Of a stretch of 64,000 nt of DNA, positions 1-10,074 are shown one piece after another (the stretch's first letter is position 1; the number at the start of each line of letters is the position of its first letter). The stretch comes from Paucibacter sp. Y2R2-4 (GTDB taxonomy: Bacteria; Pseudomonadota; Gammaproteobacteria; Burkholderiales; Burkholderiaceae_C). The notes beneath the pieces were generated by a model. That model ran no database searches and had not been told where the DNA came from. It saw only the letters and a list, made by a program, of their open reading frames with translations. A program made the translations under genes and the position numbers. The stretch is taken from NCBI RefSeq assembly GCF_025717535.1, contig NZ_JAJIRO010000002.1:900437-964436 (forward strand), in the 5' to 3' direction.

Positions 1-177
1 GCTTTTGTAATCGGGGCGGCCAGCGGCAGTGTGCTGTGGTTTGCCGGCTTGGGCTTTGGCGCGCGCTGGTTGGCCCCGGTGTTCGCCAAGCCGCGCGCCT
101 GGCAGGTCTTGGATGTGTTGATCGGCTTGACCATGCTGGGCTTGGCGGCCCTGCTACTTCGCCAGTTGCTGGCCTGA
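1..177 (+). CDS. LysE/ArgO-family amino-acid exporter, C-terminal fragment
   Basis: This is the end of a gene whose start lies left of the window. The 58 residues read from base 1 to a TGA form two hydrophobic stretches separated by a short basic loop containing KPRAW, and end in LLRQLLA. A penultimate GARWLAP-type segment followed by a final helix is typical of the last two membrane segments of LysE/ArgO exporters, which export basic amino acids across the inner membrane. The family call rests on this tail only. Another small multi-span exporter is possible. Confidence 0.55.
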   Translation, partial: AFVIGAASGSVLWFAGLGFGARWLAPVFAKPRAWQVLDVLIGLTMLGLAALLLRQLLA

Positions 178-223
178 ACAAGGGCTGAGCCATTGCTGCG
201 GCGAGAGCGGCGACACTGCAGTC

Positions 224-1189
224 ATGTGGACTGGAATTGTTTTTGCACTCGCCGCCGGCCTGATGTGGGGTTTGGTTTTTGTCGCGCCTTTGATGCTGGC
301 CGACTATCCACCGCTGATGCTGACCATAGGCCGCTATCTGGCTTTCGGCCTGATCGCGCTGCCACTGGGCTGGATGGACAAGCGCGCGCTGCGCCGCTTG
401 AGCCGAGGCGACTGGTTGCAGGCCTTGAGTCTGAGCCTGGTGGGCAATTTCTTGTACTACCTGCTCTTGTCCAGCGCCATCCAGATGGCCGGAGCGCCGC
501 TGCCTACGGTCATCATCGGAACGCTGCCGGTGGTAATCGCCATTTGCGCCAATCTGCGCAGCCACCAGCCCCTGCCCTGGCCCAAGCTGCTGCCGTCCTT
601 GGGACTGATTGCCCTGGGCATCGGCTGCGTCAATCAAGATGAGCTGCGGCTACTGCTGCAAGCGAACGGTGGATCCGCCGCGCTGCGCAGTTATGGACTC
701 GGCGCTCTGCTGGCCTTGGGCGCGGTGGCTTGCTGGACCTGGTATCCGATTCGCAATGCCGATTGGCTGCAGGCCCACCCCCAAGCCAGCCCGCGCGTCT
801 GGGCTACCGCCCAGGGGCTGATGACTTTGCCGGTTGCTTTGCTTGGGCTTGGCATGCTGCATTTGAGCCAAGCATTGGGCTGGCCCTTGCTGGGCGCCGG
901 CTTTCAGCTGCCGCTCGGCCCTCGCGCGCTCGACTACATCGGGCTGATGCTGGCGGTGGGCCTGTTTTCTTCCTGGCTGGGTACGCTGTGCTGGAACGAG
1001 GCCAGCCAAAGGCTACCCACCTCTTTGGTCGGGCAGCTGATCGTCTTCGAATCGCTGGCAGCCTTAGCCTATGCCTTCATGCTGCGCGGGCAATGGCCGT
1101 CGCTGCTGACGATTGCCGGCATTGCCCTGCTCTTGGCCGGGGTCATTTGGGCACTGCGTGATGGCGCGCGCCGCAGGCCGGCGATTTAG
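224..1189 (+). CDS. DMT-superfamily (EamA) transporter
   Basis: A 321-residue, highly hydrophobic protein with about ten predicted membrane segments. It begins with MWTGIVFALAAGLMWGLVFV, a typical first helix of drug/metabolite transporters. It has the internal two-fold EamA architecture: the second half starts near residue 160 (ALLALGAVACWTWYPIRNAD), and a conserved ESLAALAYAFMLRGQWPS segment sits near the end. Members export small metabolites or amino acids; the substrate cannot be read from the sequence. It follows the exporter fragment by 46 bp on the same strand and could be co-transcribed. The ATG used has no strong ribosome binding site. Confidence 0.85.
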   Translation: MWTGIVFALAAGLMWGLVFVAPLMLADYPPLMLTIGRYLAFGLIALPLGWMDKRALRRLSRGDWLQALSLSLVGNFLYYLLLSSAIQMAGAPLPTVIIGTLPVVIAICANLRSHQPLPWPKLLPSLGLIALGIGCVNQDELRLLLQANGGSAALRSYGLGALLALGAVACWTWYPIRNADWLQAHPQASPRVWATAQGLMTLPVALLGLGMLHLSQALGWPLLGAGFQLPLGPRALDYIGLMLAVGLFSSWLGTLCWNEASQRLPTSLVGQLIVFESLAALAYAFMLRGQWPSLLTIAGIALLLAGVIWALRDGARRRPAI

Positions 1190-1329
1190 TTTCGAGTCAC
1201 CCCTCGGTGCTTCGACAGGGTGTTCCTTGGGCCTCAAATTTCCCATCAGCCGAGTCTGCTGTAAGCCGCATCAAGCTGGGCCTTAGCGCAGTGCTCGGAG
1301 CGGGGCTATGGTTTTCATTGACCAAGGCC

Positions 1330-1540
1330 ATCGGGTGTGCGCTGCCGTTCGTGTCCTCCGGCCTGCGGCCGCCCCCTTTACCTCACTTCACCGCACACCC
1401 GACGCCCTTGGCGTTCGCGCTTCCCGCAAGAGCCCTTCAGCCGCAGAGGGTCGGCTGGGTGTTCTGCGAAGTGAAGTAAAGGGGGAGGCCCGAGCTTCGC
1501 TCGGGACGGAGGACATGAACGGAGTAGAGCACCCAGTCGG
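1330..1540. repeat. Structured intergenic repeat, copy 1
   Basis: This gene-free stretch between the DMT transporter and fba is built as a nested inverted repeat. The inner arms at 1372-1389 and 1468-1485 match at 17 of 18 positions; the outer arms at 1345-1360 and 1507-1522 match at 15 of 16. A small hairpin sits inside each half (GGCC-TGC-GGCC at 1361-1371, and CCCGAGC-TTC-GCTCGGG near 1489-1505). A second copy lies in reverse orientation near 47975-48270. No reading frame inside it looks like a gene. It may be a mobile non-coding element or a structured RNA. Confidence 0.7.
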
Positions 1541-1603
1541 CCCGACCAAACATCGCAGCTAGCGCCTAGTCCAAACGGCTGATCGGGGCGCAAAGCCGCC
1601 CAT

Positions 1604-1635
1604 GAAAAAGCCCACCCGGCTCGCGCAGGGTGGGC
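1604..1635 (-). terminator. Rho-independent terminator of fba
   Basis: On the minus strand GCCCACCC and GGGTGGGC form a perfect 8-bp stem around a 10-nt loop, followed directly by TTTTT. It lies 25 bp past the aldolase stop codon. Confidence 0.85.
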
Positions 1636-1659
1636 TGAGAAAAGCTCAGATCGTTTGGC

Positions 1660-2724
1660 TTACTTGACCAGCTGATTCAGCTCGCCACGGGCGTAGGCGG
1701 CAGCGATATCGACCAAGGTGCGCGGCTGGATCTTGCCGGCTTGGCCTTCGCAGCCGAACTCCATGTAACGCTGTTTGCACACGGCCTTGGCGGCTTCGCG
1801 GGCGGGCTTGAGCCATTCGCGGGCGTCGAACTTGTCGGGGTTCTCAAACAAGAACTTGCGCACCGCGCCGGTCATGGCCAGGCGGATGTCGGTATCGATA
1901 TTGATCTTGCGAACGCCATGTTTGATGGCTTCTTGGATCTCTTCGATCGGCACGCCGAAGGTTTCCTTCATCTGGCCGCCGTACTGGTTGATGATGGCCA
2001 GCAACTCTTGCGGCACGCTCGACGAACCGTGCATCACCAAGTGAGTGTTGGGGATGCGGGCGTGGATTTCCTTGACCCGGCTGATGGCCAGGATGTCACC
2101 CGTGGGCTTGCGGCTGAACTTGTAAGCGCCGTGGCTGGTGCCGATGGCAATCGCCAGCGCATCCAGCTGGGTGGCCTTGACGAAGGTGGCGGCTTCTTCC
2201 GGGTCGGTCAGCATCTGGCTGTGGTCCAGCTTGCCGACGGCGCCAATGCCGTCTTCCTCGCCGGCGTCGCCGGTTTCCAAATTGCCCAGGCAGCCCAGTT
2301 CGCCCTCGACCGTGACGCCGACCTTGTGCGCCATCTCGACGACGCGGCGGGTCACGTCCATGTTGTACTCAAAGGACGAGGGCGTCTTGCCGTCTTCCAT
2401 CAGCGAGCCGTCCATCATCACCGAGCCAAAGCCCAGGTCGATGGCACCCTGGCAGATCTTGGGGCTGGTGCCATGGTCCTGGTGCATCACCAGAGGGATG
2501 TGGGGGTACATCTCGGCCGCGGCCTGGATCAGGTGCTTGATGAAGGGCTCGCCAGCGTATTTGCGGGCGCCGGCCGAGGCCTGCAGGATGACCGGGGCGC
2601 CGACTTCATCGGCGGCAGACATCACGGCCTGCACTTGCTCCAGATTGTTGACGTTGAAAGCTGGGATGCCGTAGCCGTGTTCGGCGGCATGGTCCAGCAG
2701 TTGGCGCATGGAAACGAGAGCCAT
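1660..2724 (-). CDS. fba: Fructose-bisphosphate aldolase, class II
   Basis: The 354-residue zinc-dependent aldolase interconverts fructose 1,6-bisphosphate with dihydroxyacetone phosphate and glyceraldehyde 3-phosphate. The catalytic Asp83 and zinc ligand His84 lie in [15 protein letters not shown] and the phosphate-binding HGSSSVP loop are present, and the KINIDTDIR segment is near the C-terminus. The length matches the CbbA/FbaA-type betaproteobacterial enzyme. I start at the ATG reading MALVSM because AAGGGA precedes it; the frame is open further upstream, but that stretch is not aldolase-like. pyk and pgk lie further along the same strand. Confidence 0.97.
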   Translation of the reverse strand: MALVSMRQLLDHAAEHGYGIPAFNVNNLEQVQAVMSAADEVGAPVILQASAGARKYAGEPFIKHLIQAAAEMYPHIPLVMHQDHGTSPKICQGAIDLGFGSVMMDGSLMEDGKTPSSFEYNMDVTRRVVEMAHKVGVTVEGELGCLGNLETGDAGEEDGIGAVGKLDHSQMLTDPEEAATFVKATQLDALAIAIGTSHGAYKFSRKPTGDILAISRVKEIHARIPNTHLVMHGSSSVPQELLAIINQYGGQMKETFGVPIEEIQEAIKHGVRKINIDTDIRLAMTGAVRKFLFENPDKFDAREWLKPAREAAKAVCKQRYMEFGCEGQAGKIQPRTLVDIAAAYARGELNQLVK

Positions 2725-2971
2725 GAGAGAGTCCCTTGGGAAGTTAAAAACCTTGAAAACCCTGCGAACGCAGCCTACCGCCAAACCGGCCCGGCGGGTC
2801 ATGTAACCGCGTTGTAACTGGCGGCGATTCTAGCGGGGCCCTGTGGCCAACAACCCCGGGCAGCCTCGCTTGCATGAGGGGGGTGTGAGCAATTAGGCTG
2901 AGAGCCGGGCTTTTTCGAGGTTTAGGGCTTGCAGCTTTGCGCCCACACTCGTCAGCCCAGGAGCCCACCGC

Positions 2972-3991
2972 ATGACTCGTCTCGCCCTTGACCATTTGAC
3001 CCTCTGGATCACCGCCGCCTCGCGCGAACACTCGCACGACCTGGCCAGCCATCTGGAGGAGCGCACCGGCTGCAGCCGTCGCTCGGCCCTGGCCGCGCTG
3101 CGCCGCTTGGTCGACGCCCATTGGTTGACGCGCAGCGGCAGCGACCGCCGCCCGGTCTATGGCCCCGGACTGCTGCGCCAGGTGGCGCGCACTTACAGCT
3201 TGCATGGTTTGCAAGAAGACATCCCCTGGCAGCGCGACTTTGCGCCTCATTTCGAACTGCCCAAGCATGTGGCACGCATGGTTCAGCATGGTTTCACCGA
3301 ACTGGTGAACAACGCGGCCGACCACAGCGGCGGCAGCAGCGTCACCGTCTCGCTGCGTCAAACGCCCAGCCATGTGCAATTGCTGGTGTCTGACGACGGC
3401 TGCGGCGTGTTCGACAAGATCTGCTCGGCCTTTGACATTGCCAATGCCCAGCACGCCATGCTGGAGCTCAGCAAGGGCCGCCTGACCAGCCAGCCCGAGA
3501 TGCACACCGGCCGCGGCCTGTTCTTCAGCTCGCAACTGGCCGACGTCTTTGACATTCATGCCAACGGCACCGCCTTCCAGCGCCGCGCCTGGGAAAGCGG
3601 CGGCTGGCAGCCCGGCCGGCCGATGCCGCGCCAAGGCAGTTCCATCTATATGTCGATCTCCTTGGACACCAAGCGCACGCTGGACCAGGTGCTGGAAGCC
3701 TGGAGCCTGGACGGCAGCGGCATCGAGTTTGACCACACCACCATCGCCCTACGCCTTTTGGCCGGGCCGGGCCAGCCGCTGGATTCACGCGCTCAGGCAC
3801 GCCGAGTCGCCGCACGGTTGCCGATGTTTCGCCGTGCGGAGATCAATTTTGATGGCGTCGAAGACGTGGGCCACGGCTTCACCGACGAGTTGTTCCGCGT
3901 CTTCGCGCGAGCCCATCAAGAGGTGGAATTGATGCCCACCCATATGACGCCGCGCATTGCTGCGCTGGTGAAAAGCGCCCAAAACGGCTGA
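2972..3991 (+). CDS. HATPase with N-terminal winged-helix-like and C-terminal STAS-like (DUF4325) regions
   Basis: The 339-residue cytoplasmic protein begins with a region resembling a winged helix (residues 25-65, CSRRSALAALRRLVDAHWLT). A GHKL ATPase follows, with the N box HGFTELVNNAADHSGG near 106-121, the G1 box DDGCG at 141-145 and GRGLFF near 180. The last 70 residues (INFDGVEDVGHGFTDELFRV) resemble the STAS-like DUF4325 fold. There is no phosphoacceptor His domain, so it is more like an anti-sigma-factor kinase/STAS switch in one chain than a sensor kinase. No obvious partner is adjacent. Start ATG follows CAGGAG. Confidence 0.75.
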   Translation: MTRLALDHLTLWITAASREHSHDLASHLEERTGCSRRSALAALRRLVDAHWLTRSGSDRRPVYGPGLLRQVARTYSLHGLQEDIPWQRDFAPHFELPKHVARMVQHGFTELVNNAADHSGGSSVTVSLRQTPSHVQLLVSDDGCGVFDKICSAFDIANAQHAMLELSKGRLTSQPEMHTGRGLFFSSQLADVFDIHANGTAFQRRAWESGGWQPGRPMPRQGSSIYMSISLDTKRTLDQVLEAWSLDGSGIEFDHTTIALRLLAGPGQPLDSRAQARRVAARLPMFRRAEINFDGVEDVGHGFTDELFRVFARAHQEVELMPTHMTPRIAALVKSAQNG

Positions 3992-4013
3992 GGCGAGATA
4001 AGCCTTGCAGGCC

Positions 4014-5126
4014 TCAGCGCGGCGTGGCGCGAGCTTCGCTACTGCTGGCTGAAGCGTTCGCGGCGGCCGCGGTTGCCGCAGCTGGAGTCAGGACGCCTGC
4101 GGGAGCAAGGGTACTGGCCGATGAGGGCACTGCGGCCACCGCGGCCATGCGCGCCCGATAAACTAGCCGCTCCTCAGGCGGCAGCATCGACTCGTATTGT
4201 TCTCGAAGGCGGCTGCGTTCGGCGTCCATGCCGGGCAGGCGATCGATGGCCTGAATCACCTGCTTGCCCCAGGGCGTGAGGCTGCAGGCGGCGTAGGTCG
4301 GAATCAAGGGCGGCGATTCAGCCAAGGGCAGGTACTGGAAATCCTCCAATCCCCCTTGATGCTTGCGCAATTGCTCCACCTCAATCGCGTAGCCCAAGGT
4401 CACATCGAAGCGTTTGCGGCTCAGGGTGTGCAGCAGGCCGGACAACAAGCCGTATTCGCCAAAGTCCAGCACCTGCTCGGGGCGCGCCGTACGCGCTTGC
4501 TTCAGCGCCTCATCCAGGGCCTGGCCATAGCGGCGCTTGGGTAATGTCCCCACCCTCACCTCGCCAGACCGCAAAAGCTCGACCAAGGACACTTCACCGC
4601 CCGGCCGCTTTTTCCACCCCCCCGGCGGCGCATAGCCGCGGCGCACGATCAGCACCGGCGGTAACTGCATGAAATAAGGCTCAGCACCAAAGCGGGTATA
4701 GGCCTCCCGCTCGGGCACTTTCAGCGTGGACAGCGAGCAAACCGGCTGCCCGGCCTGCATGAACTGAGCGATCCGCTCGGTGCTGCTGACTTCCAATTGA
4801 TGCTGATACTCAGGCATGCGTTTGGCCAAGGCCCCGAGGTAGATATCCCGCAAGCCAGTGCCTTTGTTCGGGCCATCAATCACGTGATAGGGCACAAAGT
4901 CGAGCAGGAGCCAACGAATCGCGGCGGGCGGCACGGGCGCAGAAGCCGGCGTTGGAGCGCTCGCCTGAAGCGCCGGACTCGCGGGCTGAGCTTGGCCCTG
5001 CAAAGGCGCCGCCAAACCGCAGGCCCACAGCGCCAGCGCTAGGGCATTCATCCCGCTCAAGAAGCGGAACAAACCCAAGGGACCCAGCGAACCCCAAACA
5101 CGCACCATCCTGAAGCATGACCCCAT
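4014..5126 (-). CDS. Periplasmic substrate-binding-like protein (SBP_bac_3-like)
   Basis: A secreted protein of about 370 residues with an Ala/Pro-rich linker after the signal region (MNALALALWACGLAAP then QGQAQPASP), a binding-protein body and a long Ala/Ser-rich C-terminal tail. Segments such as FVPYHVIDGPNKGTGLRDIY and FMQLPPVLIVRRGYAPP resemble stand-alone type II binding proteins that occur without ABC permease genes. I chose the ATG at 5126 for the GGGGG motif 5-6 bases upstream; the ATG at 5051 would also leave a plausible signal peptide. The ligand is unknown. It is followed in the same orientation by a second, smaller binding-protein-like gene. Confidence 0.6.
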   Translation of the reverse strand: MGSCFRMVRVWGSLGPLGLFRFLSGMNALALALWACGLAAPLQGQAQPASPALQASAPTPASAPVPPAAIRWLLLDFVPYHVIDGPNKGTGLRDIYLGALAKRMPEYQHQLEVSSTERIAQFMQAGQPVCSLSTLKVPEREAYTRFGAEPYFMQLPPVLIVRRGYAPPGGWKKRPGGEVSLVELLRSGEVRVGTLPKRRYGQALDEALKQARTARPEQVLDFGEYGLLSGLLHTLSRKRFDVTLGYAIEVEQLRKHQGGLEDFQYLPLAESPPLIPTYAACSLTPWGKQVIQAIDRLPGMDAERSRLREQYESMLPPEERLVYRARMAAVAAVPSSASTLAPAGVLTPAAATAAAANASASSSEARATPR

Positions 5127-5275
5127 GCACAGCCCCCGGAGCTCAAACTCACCACGCCTCGAACATGAGGCGCTGGTCACTATAGCGAGCAGCGTGGCGC
5201 GCGCACATCGGCGTTTTGTCCTCTTGTCAGCACGTCATTTTTCATTTCGGCACTGGAAGTTACAGGCTCAAAAAC

Positions 5276-6079
5276 TCAAAGATCGCTGTTGACCAAGGCC
5301 TGAATCGCCTTCGCCTGCTGGCGCATGGCGGCATTCAAGCGCGGCAAGGCTTGCGCCAAAGGATGGTCTCGCGCCACGGCGAAATGAATCGGGTCCACCT
5401 GCAAAGGTGTGGGCAAAACCGAGACCGCCGCCGAGTGCCCGGACTCTTCACGCAGCAGGCGCTCAAACAGCCAAGGCTGAGCGCTGCGGTGCGAACTCAA
5501 CATCACATCGCAGCGACCCGCCATCAACATGCGAACCCGTGCGTTCAGATCGCCATTGGCCAACTCGACCTTGAACAAACTGCCCCTGGCGGCCTCGAAG
5601 CTTGGGCCATAGCTGGTGCCACGGCTGACGCACAGCGTGCGTCCGCTCAAGTCGCTGAGTTGGCGGTAATCCATCGCTTGGTCGCGCCGCACCACCATCC
5701 ACACATGGTTGTCGAACACCGGCTCGCTGAAGGACAACACTTGCTCGCGAGCGGGCGTGCGAGAAACGCCAAAGACCATCAGCTGCCCGCGTTCGGCCAA
5801 GAGCATGGCGCGCGCCCAGGGCAAGGGCTGGATCTGCCATTCGATCTGCGCCGCTTCGCCAATCAGACGCAGAATGTGCTTCACAAAAGGGCGACGGCTG
5901 GCCTCATTGACGGCAATCGGCACCTGCAGACGACTTGGAGCTTGGGCTGGAGATTGCGCTAGCACTTGGCCCGAGAGCGTCCCCAAGGCCGAGCAGGCGG
6001 CCGCCCCATGCAGCAGCTGCCGCAGCATTTGGCGCCGCAGCCGCAACACATCGTTCCTCGGAAAACAGGGGTCTGGCAT
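5276..6079 (-). CDS. Transporter-type substrate-binding protein, periplasmic
   Basis: A 267-residue type II periplasmic binding protein with a signal region (LRQLLHGAAACSALGTLSG, cleavage after QVLAQ). The body carries typical features: FGVSRTPAREQVLSFSEPVF, then a hinge with LSDLSGRTLCVSRGTSYG, then DVMLSSHRSAQPWLF. No permease or ATPase gene is nearby, so it may serve as an orphan sensor-type binding protein or feed a remote system. ATG at 6079 is preceded by an in-frame TTG; no strong ribosome binding site decides the start. The gap of about 150 bp to the preceding binding-protein gene argues against tight coupling. Confidence 0.7.
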   Translation of the reverse strand: MPDPCFPRNDVLRLRRQMLRQLLHGAAACSALGTLSGQVLAQSPAQAPSRLQVPIAVNEASRRPFVKHILRLIGEAAQIEWQIQPLPWARAMLLAERGQLMVFGVSRTPAREQVLSFSEPVFDNHVWMVVRRDQAMDYRQLSDLSGRTLCVSRGTSYGPSFEAARGSLFKVELANGDLNARVRMLMAGRCDVMLSSHRSAQPWLFERLLREESGHSAAVSVLPTPLQVDPIHFAVARDHPLAQALPRLNAAMRQQAKAIQALVNSDL

Positions 6080-6227
6080 CAAGGGTCTACCGAAAAACGG
6101 TCGCCCCAGAATAGCAGCCGGTACCCCGGTCGATTCAAAAGCGAGCCGCCTCAGATGCCTGCTTTTTCACAAAGCTGCCAGCTGAGCCCTTGGACTCCAA
6201 GGCCAACTCAGCCGGGCTGGCTTGGCT

Positions 6228-7661
6228 TCAGTCTCCGACGCGGCAGACCTTCAGCATATTGGTGCCGCCGGGGTAGCCCATCGGCTCGCCGCAGGTGATG
6301 GCATAGGTGTCGCCGGGCATCAGCACGCCCTTGTCCACCAGAATCTTCTCGGCCGCCTTCAGCGCCGTGTCGCGGTCTTCAAACTTGGGCATCAAGAGCG
6401 GGCGCACATTGCGGTACAGCGTCATCTTGCGCTGACTCACCTCTTGCGTGGTCAAGGCGTAGATCGGCACCTGAATGCGATGGCGGCTCATCCACAAGGC
6501 GGTGGAGCCGGACTCGGTCAAGGCCAGAATCGCCTTGCAGCCCAGGTGATGGGCGGTGAACAGCGCGCCCATGGCGATGGACTGGTCAATGCGGCCAAAC
6601 TGGCGGCCGGCGAAGTCGGTGTCCAAGGTGACGAACTCGGCGCGCTCGGCTTCCAGCGCAATGGCGGCCATCTGCTCGATGGTTTCAACCGGGAACTTGC
6701 CAGCCGCAGTTTCGGCACTCAGCATGACCGCATCGGTGCCATCAAGTACCGCGTTAGCCACATCGCTCACCTCGGCGCGCGTCGGCACCGGGTTGACGAT
6801 CATGGACTCCATCATCTGCGTGGCGGTGATGGCCACTTTGTCCAGCGCCAGCGCCATCTTGATCATGCGCTTTTGCAGAGCCGGCACGGCCGCATTGCCC
6901 ACTTCCACCGCCAAGTCGCCGCGCGCCACCATGATGCCGTCGCTGGCCTTCAGAATCGCTTCGAGGTGAGGGATGGCTTCCGAGCGCTCGATCTTGGCGA
7001 TCATGCTGGGCTTGTGGCCGTAGGGCTCACCGGCCATATTGGCTAGTTGGCGCGCCATTTCCATGTCGGTGGCGTTCTTGGGGAAGCTGATCGCCAGGTA
7101 TTCGCAGCGGAAGCTCATCGCGGTCTTGATGTCTTCCATGTCCTTGGAGGTCAAGGCCGGGGCAGTCAGGCCGCCGCCCTGCTTGTTGATGCCCTTGTTA
7201 TTGGACAGCTCGCCGCCCAGCTTGACGATGGTGTGCACCGCCGCGCCGCGCACTGCTTCCACGGTCAGCACCAAGAGGCCGTCATTCAGCAGCAAGGTGT
7301 CGCCGGGCTTCACATCGCGCGGCAGTTCCTTGTAATCGAGGCCGACGGCTTCTTCATTGCCAAGCTCGGTGCGGTCGGCGTCCAAGATGAAGCGGGTGCC
7401 GTTGACCAGCTCGATCTTGCCGTTCTCGAACTTGCCGACGCGGATCTTGGGACCTTGCATATCGGCCATGATGGCCACTTCTTTGCCGGCCGCCTTGGCC
7501 GCTTCGCGCACCAGACGGGCACGGTCGATATGGTCTTGGGCCTTGCCGTGCGAAAAGTTCAGCCGCACCACATCGACGCCGGACCGGATCATCTGCTCCA
7601 AGATCTCCGGTGAAGAAGAAGCTGGGCCGAGGGTGGCAACGATCTTGGTGGCACGGGTCAT
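6228..7661 (-). CDS. pyk: Pyruvate kinase
   Basis: This 477-residue enzyme converts phosphoenolpyruvate and ADP to pyruvate and ATP. It begins with TRATKIVATLGPASSSPE, carries the substrate/Mg site MIAKIERSEAI and MVARGDLAVEVG, and has the loop SAETAAGKFP. The length is usual for bacterial Pyk. I use the ATG at 7661; an in-frame GTG three codons upstream is less likely. It lies 94 bp downstream of maeB on the same strand, so both enzymes feeding pyruvate sit side by side. Confidence 0.97.
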   Translation of the reverse strand: MTRATKIVATLGPASSSPEILEQMIRSGVDVVRLNFSHGKAQDHIDRARLVREAAKAAGKEVAIMADMQGPKIRVGKFENGKIELVNGTRFILDADRTELGNEEAVGLDYKELPRDVKPGDTLLLNDGLLVLTVEAVRGAAVHTIVKLGGELSNNKGINKQGGGLTAPALTSKDMEDIKTAMSFRCEYLAISFPKNATDMEMARQLANMAGEPYGHKPSMIAKIERSEAIPHLEAILKASDGIMVARGDLAVEVGNAAVPALQKRMIKMALALDKVAITATQMMESMIVNPVPTRAEVSDVANAVLDGTDAVMLSAETAAGKFPVETIEQMAAIALEAERAEFVTLDTDFAGRQFGRIDQSIAMGALFTAHHLGCKAILALTESGSTALWMSRHRIQVPIYALTTQEVSQRKMTLYRNVRPLLMPKFEDRDTALKAAEKILVDKGVLMPGDTYAITCGEPMGYPGGTNMLKVCRVGD

Positions 7662-7755
7662 GGCGGGCACTCGCTGAAATAAAGTTACAGGCTTTGATTA
7701 TGGCCCCCACCGAGGGCCATAAGTTTCAGAGAGTTACTGCAGCGCGCGAGAAAAC

Positions 7756-10074
7756 TCAGCCTTTGGCGGCCAAGACATCGGCCACCGCCAGCGCCGTCAT
7801 ATTGACGATGCGACGCACCGTGGCCGAGGGCGTCAGGATGTGCACCGGCGCGGCGGTGCCGAGCAGGATGGGGCCCACGGTCACGCCCTTGCCGGCCGTC
7901 ACCTTCAAGACATTGAAGAGGATGTTGGCGGCGTCCAGCGAAGGCAGCACCAAGAGATTGGCCGCGCCCTTCAGCGTGCTGTCGGGCAAGAAGGTGTTGC
8001 GCACCGATTCCGACAGGGCGGCATCGCCGTGCATTTCGCCATCGCACTCGACGTCGGGTGCATGCTGGGTGAAGAGCTCACGGGCGCGGCGCATCTTCAC
8101 CGCCGACGGCCGCTTGCTGGAGCCGAACATCGAGTGCGACACAAAAGCCAGCTTGGGCGGCAGGCCGAAGCGGCGCACCTCGTCGGCCGCCATGGCGGCG
8201 ATCTCGGCCAGTTGCTCGGCATCGGGCTGGTCGTTGACGAAGGTGTCGGTCAGGAAGAGCGTGTGCTCGTCCAGCATCAGCGCATTCATGGTGGCGAAAT
8301 TGCGCGCGCCGGGCTTCAGGCCGATCAGGTCAGACACATGCTCCAGGTGGTTGTCAAAGCGACCCACCATGCCGCAGATCATGGCGTCGGCATCGCCGAG
8401 CTTGATGGCCAGGGCGCCAATGGTGGTGGCCGAGCGGCGCACGGCGGCCTTGGCCATCTCGGGCGTCACGCCCTGGCGGCCCATGACCTGGTGATACGCC
8501 TCCCAGTACTGACGGAAGCGCGCGTCGTTGCTCGGGTCGATGATGGCCACATCCTCACCCAGCTTCAAACGCAGGCCGGCGCGCTCAATGCGGCTGGCGA
8601 TGACCTCCGGGCGGCCAATCAGCGTCGGCTTGACGATGCCTTCGTCCAGCGCCACCTGCACCGCGCGCAGCACGCGCTCGTCCTCGCCCTCGGCGTAGAT
8701 CACGCGGGCCGGGTTGGCCTTGGCCGCCGTGAACACCGGGCGCATGAACATGCCGGTTTGGTAAACGTAGCGCTCCAGCGACTGGCGGTAAGCGGCCATG
8801 TCCGTGATCGGGCGCTCGGCCACACCGGAGTCGGCGGCGGCCTGGGCCACGGCCGGTGCGATGCGCAGAATCAAGCGAGCATCAAAAGGCTTGGGGATCA
8901 GATAGTCGGGGCCAAAGTGCAGCTCTTCACCGGCATAGGCGGCCGCGACTTCATCGCTGGTCTCGGCCTTGGCCAGGGCGGCAATCTCTCGCACGCAGGC
9001 CAGCTTCATTTCCTCGGTGATCTTGCTGGCGCCGCAGTCCAGCGCGCCACGGAAGATGTAGGGGAAGCACAGGACGTTGTTGACCTGGTTCGGGTAGTCC
9101 GAGCGGCCGGTGGCGATGATGCAATCCGGGCGCACGGCCTTGGCCAGCTCGGGGCGGATCTCGGGTTCGGGATTGGCCAGGGCCAAGATGATGGGGCTGG
9201 CGGCCATGGTCTTGACCATCTCGGCCGTGAGCACGCCGGCGGCCGAGCAGCCCAGGAACACATCGGCGCCATTGACCACATCGGCCAGCGTGCGCGAGGC
9301 CGTGGTCTGGCAATAGCGCTGCTTCGATTCATCCAGCTTGCCGGCCTTGGCGTCCTCACGCTCGGCGTGGATCACACCCTTGGAGTCGCAGACAAAAATG
9401 TTCTCGCGCTTGACGCCCAGGCCCACCATCACATCCAGGCAAGCAATCGCCGCCGCGCCCGCGCCGGACACGGCCAGCTTGACGGCGGCGATGTCCTTGC
9501 CCACCAATTCCAAGCCGTTCAGCAGCGCGGCGCTGGAGATGATGGCCGTGCCATGCTGGTCGTCATGGAAGACCGGGATGTTCATGCGCTCCTTGAGCTT
9601 CTTCTCGATGTAGAAGCACTCGGGCGCCTTGATGTCTTCCAGGTTCACACCGCCCAGGGTCGGCTCCATGGCGGCAATGATGTCGACCAACTTGTCGGGG
9701 TCGCGCTCGGCCAGTTCGATGTCGAACACATCGATGCCGGCGAACTTCTTGAACAAGCAGCCCTTGCCTTCCATCACCGGCTTGGCAGCCAGGGGGCCGA
9801 TATCGCCCAGACCCAGCACGGCCGTGCCATTAGTGATCACGCCGACCAGATTGGCGCGCGAGGTGTAGTCGGCGGCCAGCGAGGGGTCTTTCTCGATATC
9901 CAGGCAGGGATAAGCCACACCCGGCGAATAAGCCAGCGAGAGGTCGCGCTGGTTCGACAAGGCCTTGGTCGGCGTGACGGCGATCTTGCCGCGGCTGGGA
10001 CTGCGGTGGTATTCACGCGCTGCATCCCGCAGGGCGGCCTCGGCCGGCGACAGCAAAGCCTTGTCATTGCTCAT
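7756..10074 (-). CDS. maeB: NADP-dependent malic enzyme with C-terminal phosphotransacetylase-like domain
   Basis: The 772-residue protein joins a malic enzyme (residues about 1-430: [19 protein letters not shown], the Rossmann segment [11 protein letters not shown]) to a phosphotransacetylase-like domain (about 440-772: [30 protein letters not shown]). The enzyme decarboxylates malate to pyruvate and makes NADPH. The C-terminal domain is usually regulatory, sensing acetyl-CoA, and not catalytic. The full length fits the MaeB family. GGAG precedes the ATG at 8-base spacing. A very long open frame on the opposite strand is a shadow of its codon bias. Confidence 0.96.
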   Translation of the reverse strand: MSNDKALLSPAEAALRDAAREYHRSPSRGKIAVTPTKALSNQRDLSLAYSPGVAYPCLDIEKDPSLAADYTSRANLVGVITNGTAVLGLGDIGPLAAKPVMEGKGCLFKKFAGIDVFDIELAERDPDKLVDIIAAMEPTLGGVNLEDIKAPECFYIEKKLKERMNIPVFHDDQHGTAIISSAALLNGLELVGKDIAAVKLAVSGAGAAAIACLDVMVGLGVKRENIFVCDSKGVIHAEREDAKAGKLDESKQRYCQTTASRTLADVVNGADVFLGCSAAGVLTAEMVKTMAASPIILALANPEPEIRPELAKAVRPDCIIATGRSDYPNQVNNVLCFPYIFRGALDCGASKITEEMKLACVREIAALAKAETSDEVAAAYAGEELHFGPDYLIPKPFDARLILRIAPAVAQAAADSGVAERPITDMAAYRQSLERYVYQTGMFMRPVFTAAKANPARVIYAEGEDERVLRAVQVALDEGIVKPTLIGRPEVIASRIERAGLRLKLGEDVAIIDPSNDARFRQYWEAYHQVMGRQGVTPEMAKAAVRRSATTIGALAIKLGDADAMICGMVGRFDNHLEHVSDLIGLKPGARNFATMNALMLDEHTLFLTDTFVNDQPDAEQLAEIAAMAADEVRRFGLPPKLAFVSHSMFGSSKRPSAVKMRRARELFTQHAPDVECDGEMHGDAALSESVRNTFLPDSTLKGAANLLVLPSLDAANILFNVLKVTAGKGVTVGPILLGTAAPVHILTPSATVRRIVNMTALAVADVLAAKG

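Noticed and set aside
1207..1593. Overlapping short frames in the fba-transporter gap
   Set aside because: They fall inside the structured inverted repeat and its flank, lack ribosome binding sites and conflict with each other on both strands.
1741..2817. Open frame of 358 codons on the plus strand opposite fba
   Set aside because: It is the complement of a well-recognised aldolase gene and shows no family features.
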